Positions 1 through 9,071 of a stretch of 64,000 nt of DNA are shown in pieces (position 1 is the first letter of the stretch; each line of letters starts with the position of its first letter). The position numbers and the translations under genes were made by a program. Location of the stretch: positions 1 through 64,000 of the forward strand of contig NZ_VNHY01000002.1 of the NCBI RefSeq assembly GCF_008124865.1, in the 5' to 3' direction. Source of the DNA: Fodinibius salinus (GTDB lineage Bacteria; Bacteroidota; Rhodothermia; Balneolales; Balneolaceae). The notes beneath the pieces are model-generated. The model did no database searches and was not told where the DNA came from. It saw only the letters and a list, made by a program, of their open reading frames with translations.

Positions 1-50
1 CACCCAAGATTAACCGGTAGTAAACTCTTTTTGTCATCAAATAATCTTTT

Positions 51-88
51 CCCGCAGTGGCGTCACAGCTGCTGCGGGTTTTATTATG
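51..88 (+). terminator. intrinsic terminator, copy 1 of a duplicated unit
   Basis: A 7-bp stem (CCCGCAG at 51-57, CTGCGGG at 72-78) is followed by TTTTATTAT. It presumably ends a rightward gene lying left of the window; a TAG at 18-20 could be that gene's stop. The same terminator, with one mismatch over about 37 bases, lies at 1505-1541 after the next gene, which suggests a tandem gene duplication. The rest of the stretch up to 290 shows no credible gene. Confidence 0.7.
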
Positions 89-290
89 GGTCAGACCTGC
101 CGGGGTTTATGATCAAATTCATTTGTCCTCTTTTTCTCTTCCGATACGCATATTGCAATGTAGGAGTAGTCTATCGTTGGCTTTGTTGGGCAGGTAATTC
201 CCTTAGGGGTACCCCTGCCGCCGATGTGTATAACAACCTGTGATGATATCCAATCACGACAGTTAACTTAAACAAACCTCTTATTCCATT

Positions 291-1472
291 ATGAAACGAC
301 CAATACAACTAGCGACTTTATTCTTGACCATCCTATTGGTGGCGGCTTGTGGCGATGACGGCCATGGCCCGACCAATGGCAACAACAACGATAATGACGA
401 GCCCACCACCGGGGCGGTGGAAGTGGCTACTAACAGCACCGGCGACGATATTGACGGCGACGGCTACACCGTCACTGCCGGTGGGGCCAGCCAAAGCGTG
501 TCCTCCTCGGGCACCGTAATCTTGGCCGGCCTCTCCGAAGGGGACGTGGATGCCAAACTAACCGGTATTGCCGGCAACTGCTCGGTCAACGGCAGTAATC
601 CCCAAACGGTGACCATTACCGCCGGGGATACCACCTCTACCTCCTTCGACGTGAACTGCGAGACGGTCGCCGACGGCCAGATTGCCTTTAACAGTAACCG
701 CGACGGAGATCCAGAAATATTCCTAATGAATACCGACGGCTCCTCACCGACGAAACTAACCGATAATACCACCCAAGATGGTGCTCCTACTATCTCTCCC
801 GATGGTACTAAGATCGCCTTTTTAAATGATGGCAGTGGTAGTTTTGAGCTCTTTGTCATGGATGCTGATGGTTCTAATGTTCAGCAACTGGCCTCTCCAG
901 TACCGGCGACAAGTTATGTCAGTTGGTCTCCGGATAACAGTACAATAGCCTATGCAAAACCACAAGGTGGTAATAATGAAATCTATAAAATCAATGCCGA
1001 CGGCAGCGGGGAACAACGGCTGACCAACAACAACGCTGCTGATTTATATCCCCACTGGTCGCCGGACGGATCCAAGATTCTCTATACCAGCGATATCGAC
1101 GGAGATGCGGAAATTTACACTATGAACCCAGACGGCACCGGCCGCCAGCAGCTTACAAACGATACGGATCGTAATATGCAACCCCGTTGGTCACCCGATG
1201 GCAGCAAAATTGCTTTTACCAGCAACCGTTCGGGCAATAATGAGGTGTATACCATGAACCCCGACGGCAGCGGCGTGCAGCAAGTAACAAACAGTTCTGC
1301 TAACGATCAGCGGGCCAGCTGGTCACCGGATGGTTCCGAGCTGGTATTTGACACTGACCGCAACGGGAATGCTGAAATCTATAAAATCAATGCCGACGGC
1401 AGTGGTACCCTCGTCAACTTAACGGCAAATAGTGCATTTGAAAGCTATGCACACTGGAGCCCGATGGAGTAA
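291..1472 (+). CDS. TolB-like PD40 beta-propeller lipoprotein
   Basis: This is a predicted outer-surface or periplasmic lipoprotein of 393 residues. The signal peptide ends in a lipobox (LVAAC, Cys20), then comes an Asn/Asp/Gly/Thr-rich linker. A small beta-rich region (about 40-125) precedes a C-terminal propeller (about 130-393). The propeller is built of PD40/WD40-like repeats: the SPDG(S/T)KI motif recurs and each blade ends in forms such as IYxMNPDGxxxQQLT. Such propellers usually bind proteins or glycans; no enzymatic motif is visible. The gene stands alone and ends in an intrinsic terminator shared with the sequence upstream, which implies a neighbouring paralogue. The first third of the gene is visibly richer in GC than the rest. 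The exact role is unknown. Confidence 0.85.
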   Translation: MKRPIQLATLFLTILLVAACGDDGHGPTNGNNNDNDEPTTGAVEVATNSTGDDIDGDGYTVTAGGASQSVSSSGTVILAGLSEGDVDAKLTGIAGNCSVNGSNPQTVTITAGDTTSTSFDVNCETVADGQIAFNSNRDGDPEIFLMNTDGSSPTKLTDNTTQDGAPTISPDGTKIAFLNDGSGSFELFVMDADGSNVQQLASPVPATSYVSWSPDNSTIAYAKPQGGNNEIYKINADGSGEQRLTNNNAADLYPHWSPDGSKILYTSDIDGDAEIYTMNPDGTGRQQLTNDTDRNMQPRWSPDGSKIAFTSNRSGNNEVYTMNPDGSGVQQVTNSSANDQRASWSPDGSELVFDTDRNGNAEIYKINADGSGTLVNLTANSAFESYAHWSPME

Positions 1473-1504
1473 ACGATGGGTATTTTTCCGAATAATAACT
1501 TTTA

Positions 1505-1541
1505 CCCGCAGTGGCGTCACAGCTACTGCGGGTTTTATTAT
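1505..1541 (+). terminator. intrinsic terminator, copy 2
   Basis: The CCCGCAG stem arm (1505-1511) pairs with CTGCGGG (1526-1532) and is followed by a TTTTATTA tract. It ends the TolB-like gene and is nearly identical to 51-88. Confidence 0.75.
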
Positions 1542-1711
1542 GTTTATACCTGCTTATCGAATTCAAGCAGAACTATTACAGCATAGAAGATTACCCCCCC
1601 TGGAAGAGTTGGCGGGATAGATTATTATCAGCTGGAAATAAAAATTTAAATAATAATGATCTAAACGAATTAGAGAAATGATATTTCCCGAATACTCGGA
1701 ACTGTGTCAAT

Positions 1712-1741
1712 ATGGTTTTAACGGTCGGCTTTTAAAACCAT
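1712..1741. terminator. AT-rich hairpin at the 3' end of the HemD-like gene
   Basis: A perfect 10-bp inverted repeat (ATGGTTTTAA / TTAAAACCAT) with a 10-nt loop lies 15 bp past the stop of the leftward gene. It lacks a clean U-tract, so it could be a weak terminator or an mRNA 3'-end stabiliser. Confidence 0.4.
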
Positions 1742-1755
1742 AACCCCAAATACTA

Positions 1756-2496
1756 TTACAACAATGCACCAATTTCTTCTAAAATACCTTTCCAGCTGCC
1801 ATCGGCCTGTACGTCCGGGCTAATGTCTTCGTTCTGCAGTTTGTCTGTAACAGCTTGGGCGGCAGAGATAATATGAGCATCCTCAAAATTAAGGTTGGGA
1901 AAGGCCGCCAGCGTTCGATTCACTGATCGACGAGAATGAAAAACAATAATTTCCACCTGTTGTGCCGCAATTTCTTTTTGATACTCTTGCAACTTCGGCT
2001 CTCCGGGTCCTTCTAGCGTAAACAGCACAAGCTCTTCTACCGGCATGTCCAATTCCTGCAAAAAACCGGGCAGATCTTCAGCCGTCTCGTCACCACAGGG
2101 ATAAAGTGTATCCCCCAGACGCTTAATACGCAACATAAACTCCATCAGATCTATGGCTTCGCCATCGGAATGCGGATGTACAGCCGGTATGCCGGCTTCC
2201 TCTAAAAAGTCTGCAGTATGCTGATCAACCGCTAAATTTAGCTGGTTTCGCGCCGCTTCGATCTTATCATACTGCTTAAGCTTCTGCACAAAAAATTTCG
2301 CGTTACGCTTACTGCCGTGTACAATATTCTCAAATTCATCCAGCTGCTGCAATGTATCTTGCACCTGCTGATCCTCTTTGAGTAACTCATACGTTTCCAG
2401 TGGACAGTACAACAAATCTACTTGCTGCTCTTCCAGCGCATTACGAAACTGTTCGGTATCTTCGATAGCGGCTGTCAATAATATAGATTTACTCAT
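1756..2496 (-). CDS. uroporphyrinogen-III synthase-like protein (second HemD-like paralogue)
   Basis: This 246-residue protein has the two-lobed layout of the HemD family. The N-terminal lobe starts with ILLTAAIEDTEQF. The hinge region contains LYPCGDETAEDLPGFL, matching the place where HemD has a G(N/D)xxR-like loop. The C-terminal stretch VEIIVFHSRRSVNRTL followed by IISAAQAVTDKLQ matches the HemD pattern of hydrophobic strand, S-P/R-S, then AxGxxTAxAL. HemD closes hydroxymethylbilane to uroporphyrinogen III in the cytosol. The true hemD of the haem operon lies 20 kb away at 22457-23194, and this copy is highly diverged. It may be a redundant synthase or may have another role. It is transcribed alone. 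Confidence 0.6.
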   Translation of the reverse strand: MSKSILLTAAIEDTEQFRNALEEQQVDLLYCPLETYELLKEDQQVQDTLQQLDEFENIVHGSKRNAKFFVQKLKQYDKIEAARNQLNLAVDQHTADFLEEAGIPAVHPHSDGEAIDLMEFMLRIKRLGDTLYPCGDETAEDLPGFLQELDMPVEELVLFTLEGPGEPKLQEYQKEIAAQQVEIIVFHSRRSVNRTLAAFPNLNFEDAHIISAAQAVTDKLQNEDISPDVQADGSWKGILEEIGALL

Positions 2497-2607
2497 ATCG
2501 CGTTAGCAAAATGCTGGTTTTAATTATCAATCAAACTATGAATACGCAAAACGCAGGTTAATTACTAGCTTGAACTTTCCTGCAGATTTACTCCTCATTG
2601 TGGTTCG

Positions 2608-3750
2608 TTAAAATAAATATCCTATACCAATATAAATACGGCTTACATCCTCAGAAAATCCTATTTCACCGCGCAAAATAAAGTCAGGATTAAAAATAGA
2701 CATCGCGCTGCCAAATCCGACGGTCTGCTTGTACCCCTCAAATAAATCGGCGGCATCATTTTGTGGGGTAAATACGCGGCCGGCATCGGCAAATACATGG
2801 GCTCCCAGCTTCATCTGATAAAATTCAGGAAACTCGTAAAGCCAGCCACGCACCTCAAGCGTATAGGCTATTGAACTGTTCCCTTTAAAACGATTTAGCG
2901 GATATCCCCGGAGTGTTGATTTATTGCCAAGGGTAGAAAGTTCCCAGTAAGGAACATCACCTTGTACGTGCCGAAGCTGCAGCCGATTGGCTACGGTTAG
3001 CCAGTTGAATAACTGAAAATACTGACGGAATCCGGCGCTGAAAGATGTAAATGCATAACTGCTTACCGGTTCCGGTGTATAACGAATTTCCAAATCTGCG
3101 CGATTGCCGTGATGAGGATCAAACTCGCTGTCCCGGTTTTCCCAAATCAACCCGGTAGAAATGGTATTTACCCATCCGCCATCACTGCCGGGCGGTGGCT
3201 GCCGGGCAAAAGAAGACTGCTGCTTTTTAGTGTACGGAATCTGATAGGACGTACTGAGTCCTGCTTTTACATCCAGCTGACTATCATCATCTGAATAGAT
3301 TGGTTTTCGCATCGTGTAGCTCAAGCCTAAGCTGATGGAACGGAAATAATAGTAACCATTTTCCCATCGTGCTTTTGAAAAAGGTACATCATTACCTACT
3401 CCAAAATAAACATCGGACGTATAGCGATAAAAATACGTCTTCCAGATACTTCGGATGTTGCGATCAAAAGTACGAGTTTGCTCAAACCGTCCATCTACTT
3501 CTATAAAACCCTTTGTGGATACCAAAACCGCCGACTCCAAATAGTTTTTAAAAGGACGAGTAGTACCGCTGTAATCATACCGGTTATATATAGCACCACC
3601 TACCAACCCTTCAATTGAACTATAACTCACAACCGGGACAACAGCATTATTTACAGAATCAGCACCTACAGTTCCGCCAACCAGCTGTGCTACAGAAACT
3701 GAACTACAGCTGAACAACATTACTATGCTAAGAAAAAAATATCGAATCAC
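2608..3750 (-). CDS. omp85/BamA-type outer-membrane beta-barrel protein
   Basis: This is a predicted outer-membrane protein of 380 residues. A signal peptide (about 1-21, ending SVSVAQ) precedes a barrel with alternating strands. The C-terminal half carries hallmarks of bacterial surface antigen (D15/omp85): a strand resembling the VRGY lid motif (STLRGYPLNRFKG), then a SIAYTLEVR strand. The last residues are IYIGIGYLF, with the terminal Phe used by the BAM machine. No POTRA domains are present, so it is a short barrel-only member related to patatin C-terminal barrels. The start is GTG at 3750; the next ATG would remove most of the signal peptide. The AhpD-like gene lies 13 bp upstream on the same strand, so the two are probably cotranscribed. 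Confidence 0.75.
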   Translation of the reverse strand: MIRYFFLSIVMLFSCSSVSVAQLVGGTVGADSVNNAVVPVVSYSSIEGLVGGAIYNRYDYSGTTRPFKNYLESAVLVSTKGFIEVDGRFEQTRTFDRNIRSIWKTYFYRYTSDVYFGVGNDVPFSKARWENGYYYFRSISLGLSYTMRKPIYSDDDSQLDVKAGLSTSYQIPYTKKQQSSFARQPPPGSDGGWVNTISTGLIWENRDSEFDPHHGNRADLEIRYTPEPVSSYAFTSFSAGFRQYFQLFNWLTVANRLQLRHVQGDVPYWELSTLGNKSTLRGYPLNRFKGNSSIAYTLEVRGWLYEFPEFYQMKLGAHVFADAGRVFTPQNDAADLFEGYKQTVGFGSAMSIFNPDFILRGEIGFSEDVSRIYIGIGYLF

Positions 3751-3762
3751 AACAGATATGAT

Positions 3763-4134
3763 TTATGAATCCAAAGTGCCTTCTTCTTCCAATATTTCAA
3801 GCGTCTCATTCGCATGTCGAAGATGTGGAATTACAATACTCCCACCCACCGTCAGCGCCACGCTCAGAGCATCTACGAGTTCCTCTTTTGAAAAACCGGC
3901 CTTGGCTGCCTCCTCAAGGTGATAATCGATACAATCATTACAGCGCAATACTGTTGAGGCCACCAGTCCCAGCAATTCTTTAGTTTCGGCTGGCAACGCA
4001 CCGTCAGAATAGGTATTGTTATCAAGATTAAAAAAACGCTTGATTCCCAAATGGTCAAGATTGAGAATTTTTTCGTTTGCCTCTTCTCGATCTTTGCGAA
4101 ACTCTTCTAAACGGTTATTTTCTGTTTTGCTCAT
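3763..4134 (-). CDS. carboxymuconolactone decarboxylase (AhpD-like) family protein
   Basis: This is a 123-residue cytosolic protein of the AhpD-like fold. The redox motif Cys65-x-x-Cys68-x3-His72 (RCNDCIDYH) is intact, followed by the usual helix EEAAKAGFSKEELVDAL and a glycine-rich segment. Members act as alkylhydroperoxidases or thiol reductants; the specific substrate cannot be told from sequence. It has the usual length for the family. It sits directly upstream of the omp85-type gene. The N-terminal 35 residues are charged and helical and lie outside the core domain. Confidence 0.85.
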   Translation of the reverse strand: MSKTENNRLEEFRKDREEANEKILNLDHLGIKRFFNLDNNTYSDGALPAETKELLGLVASTVLRCNDCIDYHLEEAAKAGFSKEELVDALSVALTVGGSIVIPHLRHANETLEILEEEGTLDS

Positions 4135-4239
4135 TGTTTTACTTACTTTCTGATTGTAAAAATAAGTCGTTAAGATACGAGAATTTCACAGGAACTTTAA
4201 TTGGTAATTGTGTGTGCTCGATAATTTTATTTGTTATTA

Positions 4240-5757
4240 ATGAGAGGATCAAAGGATACCCCCAAACATAAACTTGTAGTGTTAGGAGACAGCGTCAGCC
4301 AGGGGTTTCAAAATGGCGGCATTTATCGCACGGATCTTAACTTTCCCAGTTTTTTGCGTAACTGCTGGGAACCGACACCCGATTTTGACCAGCCTCAATT
4401 TACGGCACAAGCCGGTATACCGCTAAATTTGGAAGTACTTACCCGCGGATTGGAAGATGAGTTTGACCATAGCATCGAATGGAATGAATACCTGCCAGCC
4501 ATCACGCATTTATATTCTACTCTCAAGCGGATAAAAAAATACTGGGAGGGCGAAATGAAGCCCCTTAACATTGACCGGAATGTACCCTTCCATAATCAGT
4601 CGGTTTGGGGCTTTGCCATGAACGATGCCTGGATGGTTACCGAAGAAAATAGTCGCAAACATATCGAAACGCGAAAAGAAACCTATTCCATTTTTGATAT
4701 GCTGCCCGACCACGCCATGTACACTACGGCTCGGCTGGTCCTGAATCCCTCATTCGGTAATCGCTTTAGCCGTAACACACCCATTGACAACGTCACTTAC
4801 CTGCAAAATCACGGAGGCATAGAAAACCTTATTGTCTCTATGGGACATAATAATATTATCGGAGCTGTGTCTGACTTAAAGTTTGTTCTTTCTGAAGAAG
4901 AGGATCTTAATAAATTCCCCTCCGACCGCAACTATACCGTATATCGACCAGAACATTTTGAGCAAGAATTTCGCACACTGGCCGAGAAGGTCAGTCAAAT
5001 TGGAGCAGAACGAGTCATTACTCAAACTATACCCTATGCTACCATTCCTCCGGTATCTCGCGGCGTGAATGCCGACAAATCCCGCGAGGGACACACCGGC
5101 TATTTCGATTATTATACACGTTTTTGGATCTGGGACGCGGATTTTGATCCCGAAGTTCATCCACACCTCACCAAAGAGCAGGCGATTTCGCTGGATCAGC
5201 ATGTTGATGAATACAATGCCATTATTCGAAAAGTAGCAAAAGAATACGGCTGGATTACAGTACCATTAAACCAGTATGTGAGCGGTATTGCACGCCGACG
5301 GCTGGGAGGCGACATTCGCATTCCATATCCCAAGGATTTTCGCAAGGCTATGGAAAATAATCCTGAGACCGCACACCTTGTTGAATCACCGGGCAAACCT
5401 GTACTTAGTACTGATTACCTACGGGTGGATGAGCAAACGGGGAAAGTTTTTAAGGGGGGTATTTTTAGTCTTGACGGTATCCATCCCACCACTATTGGCT
5501 ATGGGCTTATTGCCCATGTCTATAAAGAAACGATGGAACAACATGGCATCAGTTTTGATAAACCGCTGGACTGGGAACATATCATTGCCAGTGACACCTT
5601 GGTGACTGATCCCCCCTCCCTCTTGGTAGAGCTGCGTAATTTTCTGCGCTTTTTATCACTTGGCAATCAAGATAAAATATCAGTAGTTGGTAACGGAGTA
5701 CTGAACCAGCTGATGAACATCTTTTCCCCAAGAGACGACTCACAGCAAATTCCTTAA
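4240..5757 (+). CDS. SGNH/GDSL-like hydrolase family protein
   Basis: This is a 505-residue protein, starting at the ATG at 4240 rather than the TTG nine bases upstream. Block I appears as VVLGDSVSQGF near the N-terminus, an Asn block as SMGHNNIIG, and block V as LDGIHPTTIGYGLIAHVY with the Asp and His. These place it in the SGNH hydrolase superfamily, which includes esterases, lipases and acyl-hydrolases. No signal peptide is visible, so it is probably cytosolic. It is much longer than typical SGNH enzymes of about 200 residues. Its stop codon overlaps that of the convergent apbE gene by four bases (TTAA). The substrate is unknown. Confidence 0.7.
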   Translation: MRGSKDTPKHKLVVLGDSVSQGFQNGGIYRTDLNFPSFLRNCWEPTPDFDQPQFTAQAGIPLNLEVLTRGLEDEFDHSIEWNEYLPAITHLYSTLKRIKKYWEGEMKPLNIDRNVPFHNQSVWGFAMNDAWMVTEENSRKHIETRKETYSIFDMLPDHAMYTTARLVLNPSFGNRFSRNTPIDNVTYLQNHGGIENLIVSMGHNNIIGAVSDLKFVLSEEEDLNKFPSDRNYTVYRPEHFEQEFRTLAEKVSQIGAERVITQTIPYATIPPVSRGVNADKSREGHTGYFDYYTRFWIWDADFDPEVHPHLTKEQAISLDQHVDEYNAIIRKVAKEYGWITVPLNQYVSGIARRRLGGDIRIPYPKDFRKAMENNPETAHLVESPGKPVLSTDYLRVDEQTGKVFKGGIFSLDGIHPTTIGYGLIAHVYKETMEQHGISFDKPLDWEHIIASDTLVTDPPSLLVELRNFLRFLSLGNQDKISVVGNGVLNQLMNIFSPRDDSQQIP

Positions 5758-6728
5758 CTGCCAGGCAATAGCACTGTACGCACCTCAGAAGGGACGTCGG
5801 CACCAACAAAAGAAGCTGTTGACCACGCATCAGCATAGATGGCAGAAGAGTGAACAGCACTAACAGAACCAACCGGTTCTACGGGCTCTGCCTGATTAGG
5901 TAACAGCAAATGTCCCCACGACTGCTCTTTAGAATTATGCCTGCGATTTTGATAGGCACCACTGGTACTTAAGGCTTCATTAGAAAGTTCCACAGGATCT
6001 GCAATAGGCTGTTGTGTTTGTGGATCCACGAGGTAGACTGGCCATTTTTGCCCCTTAAAAGGTTTACCAAAGCAATGAACATCTCCACTGAAATTAATAA
6101 AGGAAGCAGAAATATCGCACTTCTTCATTGTATCTATCGCTTTATCAAGTGCGTATCCACCGGCAATCCCCCCAGTATCAATCGCCATACCCTGCTCGGC
6201 AAGCAATATATTATTATTCTCAATGATAATTTTATCTGAACCTATAATACATTCCAGATTTCTCAACTCTTCATCTGTAGGTCGAGAAATAACTTTTCCG
6301 GGGTTATCGCGAAAGCCCCAACGCTTCATTGCTGGCTCAACGGTAACATCAAAATAATTATCACTTTGTTGGTAAACATTTTTTGCAAAACGCAAAAGTT
6401 CTACGGACTCATCAGAAACGACCACAGGCTTTGTTCCAGCCTTGCGGGCAAGCATCGCCATCTCACTTTTCTCATCATACATAGAAAACTTTTTCTCGAG
6501 AGAACGGAACGTCTGCTCAGCACGACGAATAGCTTCATACCCTGCCTTTTCAGTCTCTGCCACAACCTGAAAAGATATCATTGCCCCCATTACAACACTC
6601 TGTCTGCTCACCGATGTCAGAGAAACTCCCCCTTCACTCCATTTGTCAGGAATTACAGATCCACCCAAAAGCGTACCAAGACCACCGGTGATAGCTAATT
6701 GCAAAAACTGTTTACGGTCAACACTCAT
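5754..6728 (-). CDS. apbE: FAD:protein FMN transferase
   Basis: ApbE covalently attaches FMN from FAD to a Ser/Thr of extracytoplasmic flavoproteins. The 324-residue sequence has an N-terminal signal or anchor (LAITGGLGTLLGGS, preceded by DRKQF, which lacks the Arg pair of a true Tat signal). It then shows the ApbE blocks MAIDTGGIAGGYALDKA, NFSGDVHCFG, EALSTSGAYQNR and SSAIYADAWSTASFVG. The Lys usual in GIAKGY is Gly here. It is the last gene of a leftward run and lies 2 bp after the four-TM gene. That run also encodes a protein with an FMN_bind domain, the expected substrate. Identification is firm; the assignment of substrate is an inference from context. Confidence 0.93.
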   Translation of the reverse strand: MSVDRKQFLQLAITGGLGTLLGGSVIPDKWSEGGVSLTSVSRQSVVMGAMISFQVVAETEKAGYEAIRRAEQTFRSLEKKFSMYDEKSEMAMLARKAGTKPVVVSDESVELLRFAKNVYQQSDNYFDVTVEPAMKRWGFRDNPGKVISRPTDEELRNLECIIGSDKIIIENNNILLAEQGMAIDTGGIAGGYALDKAIDTMKKCDISASFINFSGDVHCFGKPFKGQKWPVYLVDPQTQQPIADPVELSNEALSTSGAYQNRRHNSKEQSWGHLLLPNQAEPVEPVGSVSAVHSSAIYADAWSTASFVGADVPSEVRTVLLPGS

Positions 6729-6730
6729 AA

Positions 6731-7234
6731 TTAGCCCTTATCTTGTTTTGATAACGATTCTTTCATAACGACAAAGCTCATCCACGCGTAAGTGCCCACC
6801 ATCAAGGCCCCGCTTAATATTACTATATAAACAAATGGTGACCACAGATATCGCATCACCCATAATCCCCCAAACGTTACAAAAAGTGAAATAAGAGGCT
6901 CTACCGCAATAGAAAGCTGCAGCCAAGAATCTCTACCTGTTGCCAAGTATAAAAAACCCGTTATAAAAAACAGGGAGGAAAGACCTAAGATATGATTATG
7001 GGTAGTAATGAGCATCTCTTTAACGGGCTTGGGGAACTTCAATTCCTCGGAAGCCTCAATTTTACTTTTACTAATTCCTTTATATTGCTCTACCACGCCC
7101 TGTGGGGTTAAATGCGTCGTTACTTCAATCATCACACCGCCCACGACTACCCCTATAAAAGAGATCAATACAAAGGTGAAAACCAGCTTTTTAAAAGGTT
7201 TGGGCCATGCTCTCAGTACTGGTAATGATTTCAT
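6731..7234 (-). CDS. four-TM membrane protein of the flavin/iron operon
   Basis: I do not recognise this family. The 167 residues form four predicted membrane helices (about 17-38, 82-99, 106-128 and 133-156). An extracytoplasmic loop of about 40 residues lies between the first two. Histidines His41, His79 and His81 (TTHLTP and TTHNHI) sit at membrane edges, where haem or metal ligands are often found in small electron-transfer subunits. The gene start overlaps the stop of the FMN-binding gene (TAATG), which indicates translational coupling, and apbE follows 2 bp later. From context I infer that it passes electrons to, or anchors, the flavinylated protein. This is not shown by homology. Confidence 0.6.
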   Translation of the reverse strand: MKSLPVLRAWPKPFKKLVFTFVLISFIGVVVGGVMIEVTTHLTPQGVVEQYKGISKSKIEASEELKFPKPVKEMLITTHNHILGLSSLFFITGFLYLATGRDSWLQLSIAVEPLISLFVTFGGLWVMRYLWSPFVYIVILSGALMVGTYAWMSFVVMKESLSKQDKG

Positions 7235-7800
7235 TAGGGTAATGATATCTGGTTAATGATTAATAAGAGATCATGAACAGAATTGGTAATAGAACGAACT
7301 GATATAGTAGCACCACTTATATTCTGTATGCCTCTCCTAAATCTCACCTGCTTTGGTTTCGTCTTTCCTTTAAACTGATCTCGAAAATAAGAGTAATCAA
7401 TTTCATATCCATAATTTTCCCGGTAGTCCAATACATCAATACCGGTAATCTTTTTTGAAGAATCAAAATAGAGTAGATACGTAAACTCTTCGGAACGACT
7501 TGGGGCAATATCCGGCAAAACATATTGTGTGCCTCCCCCCGTAGTAATCGTACCTACATATACCGTATCCGGCACCTCAGCCTTTGCCCGTAACTTATCC
7601 GCAATCAGTTGAGCCGTACTGTCAGAGACTACAATTTCCGTCCATTGAGGCTTTTGTTTCACTCCCCAAACTTCGTTTACTGACTTAGAAATAAGTGCTT
7701 CGTTTAGCTCATCAGGATGTACCTGCCCCATAACGTTATTACCTAAAACCAACAACAGGACAATAGATACAAAGAATGTAGAAATAACCGTTCTATTCAT
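7234..7800 (-). CDS. FMN-binding domain protein, probable ApbE substrate
   Basis: This is an exported protein of 188 residues. A signal peptide (about 1-26, ending NNVMG) is followed by one FMN_bind domain. The flavinylation motif is Ser162-Gly163-Ala164-Thr165 (NISGATIS), where the Thr is the expected site of the phosphoester-bound FMN. The acidic residue usual six positions before the acceptor is Gln here, so modification should be verified. The domain is the kind found in NqrC/RnfG and in many extracytoplasmic electron-transfer chains. It lies between a porin gene and the four-TM gene, with which it overlaps, and apbE is in the same run. Confidence 0.85.
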   Translation of the reverse strand: MNRTVISTFFVSIVLLLVLGNNVMGQVHPDELNEALISKSVNEVWGVKQKPQWTEIVVSDSTAQLIADKLRAKAEVPDTVYVGTITTGGGTQYVLPDIAPSRSEEFTYLLYFDSSKKITGIDVLDYRENYGYEIDYSYFRDQFKGKTKPKQVRFRRGIQNISGATISVRSITNSVHDLLLIINQISLP

Positions 7801-7863
7801 ATCATCAAAAATATAAAAAGGGAGAAATCCGAAGACTTCTCCCTTGAAAATGGTAATAATTGC

Positions 7864-9006
7864 TTAGAAGTTATATCCTACACCAATGTTTAATTGGTGC
7901 TTGTCATTAAAACCACCTTGTGTTGTTAGCAGCTGATAATCTGCTTTAACAGCAACTTGAGATACCGGCTTATACGTCAAGCCAAAAGTATATTCGTATC
8001 GTTCGTTTTCTGGATTATCGACAACGTTAACCGTAGATGCCTGGGTATCATATACTTCAGCACGGCCAAACAGGTTCAACTGCTGTTCCGTTGGCTCTTC
8101 TTTGAAACGAAGCAAATCGTACGAAAGCTCCACATACCCACCGTACTGTGTGTCACCTATAGGTTGATGAGAAGGTGCCCATACTCCGGAACCGAGCGTA
8201 GTGTTAATATCATCCGCGTTACTTACTGCACTATATACAAACAATCCGCGAGCTTCAAAACCAGCGTTGTTGTATATTGCATGCCCATCAATCATATGAA
8301 TGGCAGCTCCGTCCATTGCTGAACCATACGTATAGTTCGAAGATAGCTGGGAGAAGAAATAAGAAGCACCAAAAGTAAGATTCAAGTTCGGACGATAGTC
8401 TAAACGTCCCGTTACTGCCCAGTTGTCGGTAGAAGCTTTATACGCTTTTTGACGAGCGCCACGAATACCACTGCTTCCCGATATTCCTTCCGTATCCAGA
8501 CCAGCCATCAGGTAGAGCTTATAACTCAGTCCAGATTCGGTTTTCCCGTAAATTCCGGCACCGGCTTCTCTCCATGTAGATGGAATAATGTACTTCTCTA
8601 CATTCGGACGCTCGACACCGTTAAATGTTGGGGGCTCATGCACAGGATTTACAATTCCCATAGGAACCAACATAATACCACCACGGGCACCAAAACTCTT
8701 TTTAAAAGCCAGATCAATATAAGCCTGTTCAAGAGCAATTTCGCCCTGTCCTTCTTCAACATAAGTATGTTCTACTTCTAACTCTGAACGGAATTTAACC
8801 CAGTCATTAAAGTCGTATCCTGCGTACAAGATAAAACGATGAAAATCGAGTTTGCCCGGCGGCTGCTGTCCATTGGCTTTGTAGGTCACATCATTGTAAT
8901 GAAGCTCTCCATATCCCCCGAGCGTAGCTCCTTGCTGGGCAAATACTGCCATTGAAAATGACAGAAGAAGAATGACTGCTAAACTAACTGTTTTTAAAAA
9001 ACGCAT
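7864..9006 (-). CDS. porin of the phosphate-selective OprP/OprO-like type
   Basis: This is a predicted outer-membrane barrel of 380 residues. The signal peptide ends near MAVFAQQ, the first strand is LGGYGELHYND, and the C-terminus is NIGVGYNF with a terminal Phe. Repeated amphipathic strands (YAGYDFNDWVKFRSELEVEH, LTFGASYFFSQLSSN) and an IVNPVHEPPTFNGVERP loop resemble the porin O/P-like family seen in Bacteroidota. It lies 65 bp downstream of the Fe(3+)-binding lipoprotein gene and 63 bp upstream of the FMN-binding gene, all on one strand. A role in letting ferric complexes through the outer membrane fits the context but is inferred. Confidence 0.75.
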   Translation of the reverse strand: MRFLKTVSLAVILLLSFSMAVFAQQGATLGGYGELHYNDVTYKANGQQPPGKLDFHRFILYAGYDFNDWVKFRSELEVEHTYVEEGQGEIALEQAYIDLAFKKSFGARGGIMLVPMGIVNPVHEPPTFNGVERPNVEKYIIPSTWREAGAGIYGKTESGLSYKLYLMAGLDTEGISGSSGIRGARQKAYKASTDNWAVTGRLDYRPNLNLTFGASYFFSQLSSNYTYGSAMDGAAIHMIDGHAIYNNAGFEARGLFVYSAVSNADDINTTLGSGVWAPSHQPIGDTQYGGYVELSYDLLRFKEEPTEQQLNLFGRAEVYDTQASTVNVVDNPENERYEYTFGLTYKPVSQVAVKADYQLLTTQGGFNDKHQLNIGVGYNF

Positions 9007-9071
9007 ATTTCTATTCGTAGTATTAGGTTATTAATTAATATTTCAGGTGACTGATCTATAGGTTAAACTTC

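Noticed and set aside
31-243. 70-codon rightward frame at the left edge
   Set aside because: It runs through the terminator hairpin at 51-88, has atypical composition and resembles no protein.
464-859. 131-codon frame opposite the TolB-like gene
   Set aside because: It is a shadow of the repetitive GC-rich coding strand; the other strand has a lipobox and PD40 repeats.
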